Part shown: positions 49,701-60,026 of the stretch, piece by piece | How positions within the stretch are numbered: the first letter of the stretch is position 1 | Layout: each line of letters opens with the position of its first letter | Assembly (NCBI GenBank): GCA_965153455.1 | Contig: OZ234493.1 | Location: 434,001-498,000 of the forward strand | DNA from: Sphagnum compactum | Taxonomy: Eukaryota > Bryophyta > Sphagnopsida > Sphagnales | Length of the DNA: 64,000 nucleotides | Direction of reading: 5' to 3' | Notes under the pieces: model-generated | Database searches by the model: none | Told to the model about the DNA's origin: nothing | The model's input: only the letters and a program-made list of their open reading frames with translations | Translations under genes and position numbers: made by a program

Positions 49701-52637
49701 TGCATTATAATTTAGGTGTTCTACAATTATCTGGAAGCATACATTTTAATGTGTACCATCTGGTTCTTATAAAATATGGTTTTGGGAAAACACCATAAGC
49801 AATAAAGAGTATGTTGTAATTTCGAAAGCCTACTATTTTTGTTTCTTTTCAGATTCAACTAGTTATTTGCAGTGTAAAATTACATATTACAAAGCTTTGA
49901 CAAAATGTTCTATACGCTTGTAAAATTATTATAACTTCCAATTTTACATTTGGTTGATGAATGTGAATGGTTGGTACATAGCTCTTAACCGCCATGGTGA
50001 GCTGTAGGATGGGAATACAATGAAAATCTGTTTCCTGTCCACACACCATCCATTATGCAGCATGGGGTGCATGGTGTGCTGGTGCTAGATCACTGTGGCC
50101 TCTGAAACAGGGAGTCAGTTCTTACTTTTGAGATTTATTTAATGAGAGCAGGTCCACCCGGAGCAGAAGAATGGCGTGTACTTTGGATGAATTACAGCCT
50201 TAGCAGGAATACCTTATCATAAGGTCAGTTTCGTCATTAAATAATCCTCAAAATAGTGAAATGAAACTTTGTGAAAATATGAAGTTGACATGTTCAAAAT
50301 CATCATAATTATCATAGCTACAATGTGGATAATTTCATCACTCATATCGTAATATTAAAGTAGATGATGGAAAAAAATATAATTTTAAAACTAAAAAACG
50401 AATTCATTTTTTGAAAAAAAAATGAAATTCATGTTGTCAATGTGGAAACTGGCCCAAGGCCATGGTATGGGTTTGGACTAGTGTTGAACTGGTATTGAGT
50501 ACTTTCAAAAAACTTTCATGCCAGCCTGATGTCGGTCTTAGGCTCAATGCTGACTTTGCCTGGCATATGTCAGGTATAAACGTATGTCAGGTACCATACC
50601 AGATTGATAACTAGTATGAGGCCTCAGGTCATACTCTACTCCTATGTTTTTCAATATGAATACTCATGTCAGTACTGTATACCCAGGTTGCACCCTACAT
50701 ATCTATATACCTGTACAACACTGGTTTGGACCAATAATTTGCACCTGACACAGAGGTGTCCCACTCAGCGCACTAAAAAATGTTAATTGGCCAGCCATTA
50801 CGATTGGCTCAACATTTTACGCACAAGGTTCGACAGTAGTTAAAGTAGTTGTAGTAGTCGTACAGGTAGGAGCAATGAAAATATATGTAGCACCAGTGGA
50901 GGCGCTCAGGAAAAAGGAAAGAGGGGATGAAACTCAATTCACCACCCAAATGATGATGAAACCCTGCCCAACTCCATAAAAAGAAAGCACCCAAGAAAGG
51001 GAGAGAAAAGGAAACTAGGGGCAAGGACCAAAGTCCAGGGCAGCAAACCACCCAGAGGTGGGCCACAGAGAGGAGGGCCACACAGAGGAAAGGGGAATCA
51101 TTAAGTATAGAAACCTCCGTCAGTTTGCATCCGTCAGTTTGCATGAAGCATATCAACTAAAGAAAGGGGAGGTAAAATGGTGGAATTAGTTTGGGTCTGA
51201 GTTATTTCGTATTACAAAATTTCATTCCCAGTTAGGCATTTGATGCCATATTATGCCGAAACTGCCATATTATGCAAAAACTGGTCGTTTTCGCCCCCTA
51301 ATAGCCTGACCTTTGGGATAACTTTAAGATATTAATTGTTTTTCAGCTGTCTGACTTTGAGAGTCCTAGCAAGACAAATAATAGTTTGGTTTGGCAGGCT
51401 TTCCACCCCGCATCCATTACTGACTCTGGTGGTCAGGCAGAGTCAGGAAGAGACTGATTACTGAACCATGCTGAGTTTCATTTGGTCCCACAATTTGAGA
51501 ATTGTTCACACGCTAAAATCATGTTCTGATCTGAATCATTCAGGGGTTTTCTAAACATTAGAAATATCCATTTGGTGGACTAAATCACTATCTCCAAGTT
51601 CAACATTTTTCACATTAATGTGCTATTATTAGTGACCTCCTTGAACCAGTGATATTTTTTTCAACATTCTGGTGTTGTGTGTCTTTGGACTGCATCCCAA
51701 GAGGAATTTAGCATTAATTGTTGACAAGTTTTTAGAACATGTCTAAATATATAGTAAGAGAACTAGTTATAAAAACGCTACCAAAGAGTGTAAATGTGGT
51801 GAAATTTTTCTTTAAAACATTTTGGTCAAAATTTGGTGTTTTTGTCAGAAACAATGAGTATATTGCAACAGAAAGTTATCTTTCTACTTATATTTTTCAC
51901 ATTTTTGCAAACTGTCTCACCCAAAAAAAATGCTGATTGGAACTTATCATAAAAATCTGATGATTTGAACAAAGAATTCCAGAATCTAGCGGATCAAATC
52001 CTCTGCATAGATCAAATCATATTTTTCAAACCAAAATTTAATCAAATTTCACCAACGAAACAAAGCTGAAGACATGATAAAAGATGAAGTTGGCAAGTTG
52101 TCTGATAACTATCTCAAGCACCATTTATTAAGCAGTTTAGTATATCATATGAGTAATCAGCAACCAAGTGATCCCTCTGTTAATCTTGCCATTAAGGTCT
52201 TGCCATTAACAAATTTTGTAATTTTCTTGACTGTGCATCATATGACATAATCTTTCAGTAATAGTCAAACACTTATAATAATGACCAAAATCTCTGTTAA
52301 AACTGAATTTTCTTCAAAATTGTAGAATCTGACACCGGACACCTTAATGTCAAGCCCCTGAACATCATGGCTGTATTTCCCAGCTCACCTTAACACACTA
52401 ATCTGGCTCGTAACCCAACACAGTGGACAGGGGCTTAAGCATTCCATAGTCAATAACAGGCAACTTGGCGAGCTATTACCCAATGAGCCTGGCCGGCTTG
52501 TTAGTGACCAGTGAGGTAACTAATAAGGTAATTCAATACTTATATTTGTGGCCACGACTACAAAAGAAGAGACAAAAGAAGAAACTACAATTCAAAAACG
52601 TTGGTACGTACTAGCTTTTTATCCCATCAAAAACAAA
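43771..52637. other. Long intergenic region, no supported gene
   Basis: Nearly 9 kb without a recognisable gene. It holds a short (GAAA)n run at 45008-45030, segments at 45250-45560 and 49380-49470 that faintly resemble the dispersed family of copies B and C, and scattered 'ggtaccatacc' / 'accagat.ggta' words at 45040-45115, 45770-45935 and 50480-50700 that suggest another degenerate repeat. The ORFs lack domains. Confidence 0.5.
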
Positions 52638-53285
52638 TCAAAACCGTCCATTCAAATTCTGAAGGACCTCTGGGTCGAAACATGATGACAGTATCTTCGC
52701 TTCCGCCAAGAACCAACCGCAGCTGTCGATTTTAATTCCGACCTCGGTGTCGAAACCTGATGCCTGCCAGGTTGGCTCTTCGCTTAGACGTTCACGATCC
52801 GGTTGCACCCACCACCGCGCAGCGAGCACGCGAGAACGGAAGAACTCGGAAGACCTCGCCAACATGAACAACGATCTGATGATTGCCCAAAAATTGCTAA
52901 AAATTGGAAGAAAATCTTAGAAGCTCAAGCAGCTCATAAACTCGAAAATGCAAACAAGTATGCATGAATACGACACTAAGACAAAATTTTGAACAATTTC
53001 GGGGACGTTTAAGCTCTTGAATAATTAGATATTCTGCAGTACGCACCATTTGATACAAAACAAGTTTGCAGATCTGCTGCAGGAGCAATTTTCACTATTG
53101 CAGAAATTCATCCATAGGCAAACAATTCATGATCTACTGCAACTCTGATACACTACTAATTTGTAGTGAATCAAATACAATATTGACCCCGTAATGGGTA
53201 CCTGCAGGGAAGCAATTGGAACTTATGATGTAGGAATCGTGAGCAGTAGTGTGTTTCTAGTGTTAATAATGTCTCCGAGTACTTA
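52638..53285. other. 3' flank of the secreted-protein gene
   Basis: The 77-codon minus ORF at 52638-52871 is GC-richer than its surroundings but has no recognisable motif. The rest has no coding signal. Confidence 0.35.
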
Positions 53286-53603
53286 CTACAGGTCATGCTG
53301 TGATCTGAAGAACTCTAGTTTTGATGTAGTTTTGATCTCTAGTGAAGAACTAATCTTCCGTGGTCTACTTTGACGCTGAAGACTAATTAGCTTTTTCAAT
53401 GTGCAGTGATCACATGAAAGATTGTAGAGGTGTTGTAGGTTGGGAACTAGTCGTGTCGGGGGCGTTTCAACCGTTTGTCTTAGACGAGGGGCTCCGCCCG
53501 GGCTTGGAGGCTCTCCAGTAGGAGCTGATCTGAAGAGATCATCAATAGCTGGAGCCTCGAGCGCGGAGTCAATACCATCGAAAGCTTCTGGTTTTGGTGG
53601 AGA
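53286..53603 (-). pseudogene. In-frame continuation after the stop of the tandem-repeat gene
   Basis: After the TGA at 53604-53606 the same minus frame stays open for 105 codons to a TAG at 53286-53288. It begins SPPKPEAFDG, continues through EAPAIDDLFRSAPTGEPPSP and an RLRQTV segment, and ends in a Lys/Ser-rich tail. The first half is clearly a diverged copy of the upstream repeat (APTG.PPSP and RQTV kept, His replaced by Glu). The TGA is one C-to-T step from CGA. So the protein may have been longer until recently, the stop may be an allele or sequencing error, or an intron may bypass it. Confidence 0.6.
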
Positions 53604-55474
53604 TCAAGAACTCGCGGAACTGATTGTGGTCGCGAGTACAGTCTGTCGTTTAGGTGGGAGCGGGCTTGGAGGGTGACCTGTGGGAGCTGGTCTAGACAGA
53701 TCAAGATCAGGAGCCTCGCGTTCCGGGAATATGGCGTCGAAAGATTCAGGATTTGGTGGAGCATTCGCGATCTGTCGTTTAGGTGGGAGCGGGCTTGGAG
53801 GGTGACCTGTAGGAGCTGGTCTAGACAAATCAAGATCAGGAGCCTCGCGTTCAAGAAATATATCATCTAAAGACTCAGGATTTGGTGGAGCATTCGTGAT
53901 CTGTCGTTTACGTGGGAGCGGGCTTGGAGGGTGACCTGTAGGAGCTGGTCTAGACAAATCAAGATCAGGAGCCTCGCGTTCAAGAAATATATCATCTAAA
54001 GATTCAGGATTTGGCGGAGCATTCGTGATCTGTCGTTTAGGTGGGAGCGGGCTTGGAGGGTGACCTGTAGGAGCTGGTCTAGACAGATCAAGATCAGGAG
54101 CCTCGCGTTCCGGGAATATGGCGTCGAAAGATTCAGGATTTGGTGGAGCATTCGCGATCTGTCGTTTAGGTGGGAGCGGGCTTGGAGGGTGACCTGTAGG
54201 AGCTGGTCTAGACAGATCAAGATCAGGAGCCTCGCGTTTCGGGAATATGGCGTCGAAAGATTCAGGATTTGGTGGAGCATTCGTGATCTGTCGTTTAGGT
54301 GGGCGCGGGCTTGGAGGGTGACCTGTAGGAGCTGGTCTAGACAGATCAAGATCAGGAGCCTCGCGTTCCAGGAATATGGTGTCGAAAGATTCAGAATTTC
54401 GTTTAGGTGGGAGCGGGCTTGGAGGGTGACCTGTAGGAGCTGGTCTAGACAGATCAAGATCAGGAGCCTCGCGTTTCGGGAATATGGCGTCGAAAGATTC
54501 AGGATTTGGTGGAGCATTCGTGATCTGTCGTTTAGGTGGGCGCGGGCTTGGAGGGTGACCTGTAGGAGCTGGTCTAGACAGATCAAGATCAGGAGCCTCG
54601 CGTTCCAGGAATATGGTGTCGAAAGATTCAGAATTTCGTTTAGGTGGGAGCGGGCTTGGAGGGTGACCTGTAGGAGCTGGTCTAGACAGATCAAGATCAG
54701 GAGCCTCGAGATCCGTGAGGATAGTATCGAAAGAGTACTGATGTTTTGGTGCAGCGGTCGTGATCATGGGCTGCGCGACCGTCTGTCGAAGAGCGGCGGG
54801 TGGGTGTGGAAGGTGACGAGTAGGAGCCGGTCTGGAGATATCTAGAGGAGTGGGTGGGCTTTGAGGGTGACGTGAAGGAGGCTTTCTAGTGTAGTCTATG
54901 ATCGAGCTCCATGACATTTCAACTTCTGGATCTGCAGCATCTTCCGTTGAGCTGACTTCAGTCTCGTAGTTGCCAGGAATCATTCTCCAAAACTGCAAAG
55001 AAACAGTGCCATGTGTGTACGTTATTGAGAGTACTAGAATGAACAAAAAGAATACGGATGTCTATCTATGCCCTACATGGTGAGGAACGAGAACCCATCC
55101 GGAGTCTAAGGCGAGTGCATGAAAGACGGACAAGACGCCAAATTTAGTCAAAGCATACAAGTCATGCGGTGCTGGTTAAGATTTGGGCCATTGTATACAG
55201 CAGCTGGACTTACCAAATCTATTCCATTCTGCATATTCGTAAAGAGGTCGTGGAGGACTTCAACTAGGGAAGACGAAGCGACAGAGGCCTTCAAAGTTCC
55301 AGCTGGAGCTTTGAATAGTCCTAGTGTAGTTGCGACTGCAGGCGGAGAAGGAGATTGGCGGTAAAGGAAACGGCGTGATGGAGGAGTGACACTGACGGGC
55401 GCGGCGATGCCGAGAGGGATATTTGACATTGCAAGAATTACGAGACATGAAGCCAATATTACTCGCAAGCTCAT
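53604..55474 (-). CDS. Secreted proline-rich precursor with nine identical peptide repeats (CEP/CLE-like candidate)
   Basis: Two exons, 55214-55474 and 53604-54992, joined over a 221-bp intron. The donor is TTG|GTAAGT, the acceptor is TTTCTTTGCAG|TTT, and phase 0 is kept. The product is 549 residues. Residues 1-25 (MSLRVILASCLVILAM...) form a signal peptide with cleavage near GIAA; an upstream ATG at 55519 would add 15 charged residues and sits close to the TATA box, so I prefer the inner one. After an acidic region and a diverged repeat (SRPAPTRHLP) come nine copies of a 36- or 43-residue unit. Each has an acidic EAPDLDL, the core SRPAPTGHPPSP, and a basic PPKR or PRKR. Repeat, dibasic ends and signal peptide fit a multi-copy precursor of secreted hydroxyproline-type peptides. 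The core shares R-P...G-H-P spacing with CEP peptides and R..PTG..P with CLE peptides, but matches neither fully. A proline-rich wall protein is the alternative. Confidence 0.75.
53640..54715. repeat. Coding tandem array, 129-bp and 108-bp units, nine copies
   Basis: Units of 129 bp (43 codons) and 108 bp (36 codons) are nearly identical at the DNA level, including silent sites. Two 108-bp units alternate with 129-bp units at the N-terminal end, giving a 237-bp higher-order repeat present twice. Spacers differ slightly (ITN or IAN, FDAIFP or LDDIFL). Near identity at silent sites shows recent duplication or homogenisation by unequal exchange. Confidence 0.93.
54993..55213 (-). other. Intron of the tandem-repeat gene (221 bp)
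   Basis: On the minus strand it begins GTAAGT and ends TGTTTCTTTGCAG. Both sites are close to plant consensus. Removing it joins the signal-peptide frame to the repeat frame without changing phase (GIDL then FWRMIP). Both exons otherwise lie in separate open frames that would lack a signal peptide or lack the repeats. Confidence 0.8.
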
Positions 55475-55558
55475 GATCTGCGCCTCCTTTGAATTCTCCC
55501 TTCTCAAATTTCTAGCCATCTGTTACAACGGTTAATAAGCTCTCTTGAGACTGGAAGG

Positions 55559-55568
55559 CTTATATAAG
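55559..55568 (-). promoter_or_regulatory. TATA box of the tandem-repeat gene
   Basis: The sequence cttatataag is palindromic, so it reads TATATAAG on the minus strand. It lies about 85-95 bp before the preferred ATG at 55474 and only about 40-45 bp before the outer ATG at 55519. With a start about 30 bp downstream, the inner ATG gets a leader of reasonable length. Confidence 0.6.
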
Positions 55569-55599
55569 TTCACACTAATTCCTTTCAATCGACGAATGG

Positions 55600-55997
55600 G
55601 CTCTGAAAATAAAATCTTTCTCGAGTAAAGCTCTTCTTGATTTTTTGATCAACTCTACAACCCTCTTAAATATCTAATCTTCTTCAAATCGTCCTGCAGC
55701 CTGCTGCAGCAGCACGATCTACACATGCAGCTGGTTCTAATTTGGGTTACAAGCCCCTTTTAGAAAATCACTGAAATCTGAACCCGCCCCTCAAAATCTC
55801 CCGGAGCTGCAGAAAACATACAAAGAAAGCTTCCTATTCCTAAGTTCGACCAGTAATCCGCTGACTTGGCTCCTCACAATAATTTCTTCAAATAGGAAAA
55901 CAATAGTTGCTGCTTACTGTTTCTTCCTCCTCTTTCTCCTCCTCCTCCTCTTCTTCTTCCTCTTCTTAACCCCAAACCTAGCAAATTATGTCTCGCT
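55600..55997. other. Upstream region of the tandem-repeat gene
   Basis: Contains a pyrimidine-rich CTT/CTC run at 55918-55970, which on the gene's strand is a GA-rich tract, a common feature of plant promoters. No ORF is supported. Confidence 0.35.
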
Positions 55998-56167
55998 CAG
56001 TGACTCGCTCATTTCTCATCAACTCTCGACTTTTGCTTGTCAGTCAGTCGCTGATTTCTCATCAACTCTCGACCTTTGTTTGTCAGTGAGTAGCTCATTT
56101 CTCATCACCTCTCGACCTTTGCTTGTCAGTCAGTCCTCATTTCTCATCAACTCTCGACCTTTGTTTT
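55998..56167. repeat. 43-bp tandem repeat, four copies
   Basis: The word 'atttctcatca' recurs at 56011, 56054, 56097 and 56139, 42-43 bp apart, with the shared body 'actctcgacctttg.ttgtcagt'. It lies 500-700 bp upstream of the tandem-repeat gene. Confidence 0.9.
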
Positions 56168-56646
56168 ACGACGCATGAAAAAGAAAGAAAGAAAAACTAA
56201 CGAATGTTCTCGCCTCCTCCTCAGCGCAACTGCTGTGATTCACAGCCGCTGCAGAGACTTCACCACATCACGCAGTAAGAAAGACTGGCAGTCCGAGGAA
56301 GAAGAGTCTGTCGCCCCTAAAATTTGTATCAGGAGCCTGGACGTACTCTTGCCTGCAGCTCTTGCTCTGTACTCACGAGGTCTCTACGTCTCCGCCGGAG
56401 GGAATGAAGGCATTACCCAGGTCGACCCGGTGCAGGTGCGCCAGTGTTTGACAAGGTTTCCCGTACTCTTCTCGTCAAACTTTAAACATTAAAACGTGTC
56501 AGGGACGCGCTTTGACCCCGCTATTTTGTTGTTTTGTGAACTGGGCTCCCTTTCCACCGCCTTTTTCACGCGAAACGCTAAATAACCCCCTTCCCCCCCC
56601 CCCTCCCAATCGAGCTCTGTCCGGCGCCCTTTCTGGGCCTGACAGT
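56168..56646. other. GC-richer intergenic DNA
   Basis: A 105-codon plus ORF (56175-56492) begins KKKERKTNECSR and has no recognisable domain. Two or three C-runs lie at 56580-56606. I do not call a gene. Confidence 0.35.
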
Positions 56647-56929
56647 GCAGCCCTGCGGAGAACCGTGTGGTTCTGCTGCACGGTTTGAATTTTTGACTGT
56701 CGGAGTTATTTCAATAGAAAAGAAACCAAATTCCTTTATGTGCTTGAGCCTATGTCAGTGGATAGTTCCATTTTGTGTTTGGGACGTTTCGATTTCGAAT
56801 TTGCTGGGCAGCAGCAGGCCAAGAAATTAATTCTAGCAGAACAGAGAGCTTTTGACATGTCCTTTTTTCTGAACAGGAGAACATGTAGAACCGTGCTGCT
56901 TGGTTCTATGCAGAACCAAGCAGGGCCGC
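56647..56929. repeat. Inverted-repeat pair with nested hairpins
   Basis: The left arm (56647-56686) reads GCAGCCCTGC, an AGAACC..GGTTCT hairpin, then GCTGCACGGTT. The right arm (56888-56929), as reverse complement, reads GCGGCCCTGC, a longer hairpin and GCAGCACGGTT. The right-arm hairpin has a perfect 12-bp stem, CTGCTTGGTTCT with AGAACCAAGCAG, around a 4-base loop. This could be a small foldback element, but no target duplication was found. Confidence 0.55.
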
Positions 56930-59900
56930 AAAATGTGCAAGAAGACAAGACAAACATGCACCCGACAGAGCTCGATGGGAAGGGGCGGTGGGGGGGGGGG
57001 GGGGCGGGGGTTTTTAGGGTCTCGCCATTTTTATCCCCTCTTTTTTTTCCTTTTTTCTTCTCTGTTCTCAGTACCAATTCTTTTTTTGTGTGGACACTTT
57101 TAGCAAAATTATGAACATAAGGTTTAAGGCTTAACAAGTTTCTATCTGCAAATACCTCACCCACTACTCATTTTCAACACTAACTAATTCCTCGGAGGGT
57201 CAGCTGGAAAAAGAAACAATAAAACTACTAACAATTGCCAAAATTTTAGAAAATCAAAACCAGTTCAAAACCCAAGATAACCTTGAAACTTACTAGTGGA
57301 CTTTAGTGTACTTACAGACTATTGTTGAAATTTTGAGATTGCGGCTGTCACACCCCTTTATTTTAATATTTCAACAAGATTTGTCAAACATGGGTTGTAA
57401 GTACAATAGCAATTACACATTGAACTGTTGGTTTGCTCAGGATAACTAAGAAAACAAATCCATGGCGCCCCCATTCTCATTGCGTGAAATAAAGTTTCCA
57501 GGCCTACTCACAACCCTATTTTGCTGAACCTTGAAAACAGTCGTTGCTTTCTACCATTTCCATTGGTCTTTTAAAATTCTCACAAACCTTACAAAACCTA
57601 TTATTGTTAGTTCACTCAAGATATAACTGTGAAAAAAATTCAGACCGCCAAATCCAGCAGTTTCATTGGCTCATTATTTCTGCATGCCTACATACAAGTA
57701 TCAACACCCCCTTGTATATTTGTACACTAATTGTGTAAGGCTTGTCTATATATAGACAGGGTTTTAAATGAATATTCTGTGAAAAATATTTGACTTTAAG
57801 AAAAAACTCATCAACTGTTTTTAGGAAAAACACTTTTTTCAAGAAATTTTTTTTGTCACATTTTGGCATAGCTTTTTATTTTGGGGTAGCTTTTTATCAG
57901 CTTTTTTGTAGCTCAGACAGTTCTGGAGCAGATGTGTTGCCAATTAATGCAAAATCATTGATGCTATATTAGAAAACTGAAAAAGAGAAAGAAAAAAGCA
58001 CTGCTTTAAAGTTCTAGGTCATGAAATACTCTGACCAAAAGCCAGAAATTAATGTTAAATCCTTTAATTATTTGATCCTGTTTGGTATTGTTGGAAAGGG
58101 AGCAAAGAAATTCAATCACCTAAACTTTGAGAAATTTGTCACTTTACAAGATCAATTGGGAGGAGACGATTAGGCTTCTCAGTTCATGCAGGATACAATC
58201 TAGATTTGCTCATACTTTATTCTACTAGTTCTATGAAGTGTGCCCAGAAATTTCCAAGCGTATTTGGAATGCAACTTACTGCAATAAAATATCCCTCCAA
58301 AAAAGAGGAAAATATCACACCTACCAATCGGTAAATAGTAGGCTAAGTTGTGAAGATCCCCCTTCCACCTACTTATAACTTTGAACACCTTAACAAATGA
58401 AAGTTTTGGAGTGCACTCAATTGCCAATAGATGTTGGTATTTGCCCCTCCCACCGCCCATGCCTTGTCAGTTGCAAATAGGTGTCACTCACTGATAGGTA
58501 CCACCTAATACTTAAACAATCGGTAAGGGCCACACAGCTCACGGATAATGGTCCCAAAATGGTTGGCAAGAGTCAGCTACATTGGGCCTACGCTGGGCCC
58601 CAACACCCCTCTTCTTTTGGAAATGTCCCCACCATACATACGGCTTTACTACTGTACACTATCCCTCTCCCAGACAGTGTTTTTTTCTTCTGACAGAATT
58701 TTTTTTGTTGGTTTTTTAACAAAATGGGAAATTCTGGAAAACCTTGTTTTCTTATTTGAAATTTGACTAATTTTTCTTTTCTTTTTTTGGGAAAAAATCC
58801 CCAATTCTTTATTTTTTGAAATTGAAAAACAAACCCCTGCTCCCTCCCTGACTATTACAAGATAAACATTTTCAATACATATGCATATACATGTTTGACA
58901 TACTTCTGGGATACACTTCAAATACGTGTTTTGATTTATTTATACAGTACATATTCTTCTTTGTATTTATTAGATGGGGGGTACCTCCCAAGTTCAAGTC
59001 TATTTTTTCTTTTTCTTTTTTGGCTATGAGCCATTTTGACTGGCCCATGATCGCAAATGAAAACTAAAGCTTCGGAGGCTTTGCCCAAAAGAAAAGTTTA
59101 TATTCAAATCTAGGGAGTGCCAAAATCCCCTTTGGCTTACCTGTATAGGTGAAAAGGGGAGACCTTCGGGTGTTGAGTATATGGGATAAAATTTTGGTGC
59201 TATTTGGAACATCTTTGGGAACATGATGACATTCAGAACTTAGGGAACAGTCAACAAGAACCCCTTGGAAACTCTATGGAAACACATTTGGAACAGAAAA
59301 ACGTACTTATAATTCATGTGTTTGCCTATATAGTGCATGTATTGGGTAGAGATAATGGCATGGAATTCTTTACCTGGGCCAGTTTAACTGCCCACACCAG
59401 GTGGTAAGTGGGGGTGCATAAATTTAGAGTTGCCATACAGTTGAAACTTGAAAGGTTGAGAGTTGAAACACAGAGGGTGAACGGCATTTTTAAGGTGACA
59501 AAGGGAGGATCAACATGGGAACAACTTCTAGTTTCTAGTTCCCCTTGCCTTTTAAATTAAATTTGGAGAAAGGTATGATTTTTTGTCAAAACCTTTGGTG
59601 TAGTTTTTGGCCGTATTTGCCCAAAATATGGTACATCTACAGAGCATTGAATGTGTTATGGAATGTTAGAACAGCTCTACGTGCCAAGATGCCAGAAATT
59701 TATTGTAGCATTCCTGCACGCCCATTTCACTTTTGAAACTTGAAGGAAACTCAGGAATACCATGCAAAAAACAGGCATGCACGACGTGACTCAAATATTG
59801 CATGCACTAAAAGTAGTATCCAATAAAAGGTTCTCAAAGCCTTGAAATCGTAAAGAGTGAGACAAGGGCAATGTACCAAAGTCCACATTAAATGAGCGTA

Positions 59901-59953
59901 ATGAGATCAATGTGGCGGTGGGTTCAACATTATCTGGGCTCGAAATCAGGTGT
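56930..59953. other. Intergenic, no gene seen
   Basis: Starts with a G-run at about 56989-57008. Only short ORFs without motifs follow; composition is AT-rich with T-runs near 58680-58800. Confidence 0.45.
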
Positions 59954-60026
59954 AACGAATTGAATGCAACTCAATTTAACGAATTGAATGCAACTCAATT
60001 TAACGAATTGAATGCAACTCCATTTA
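59954..60026. repeat. 24-bp tandem repeat, three copies
   Basis: The unit 'aacgaattgaatgcaactca' plus 'attt' starts at 59954, 59978 and 60002. Copies 1 and 2 are identical and copy 3 differs by one base near its end. Confidence 0.92.

Noticed and set aside
52638-52871. 77-codon minus ORF with GC-richer codons
   Set aside because: No recognisable motif, no splice partner and no homologue I know; not enough to call a gene.
54060-54845. Plus-strand ORF of 261 codons across the peptide array, and a 232-codon minus ORF in another frame
   Set aside because: Both arise because repeat units are multiples of three and lack stops in those frames. They have no signal peptide, no splice support and end with the array.
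56175-56492. 105-codon plus ORF upstream of the peptide gene
   Set aside because: No domain, no signal peptide; it starts within the edge of the 43-bp array and looks like a chance frame in GC-richer DNA.
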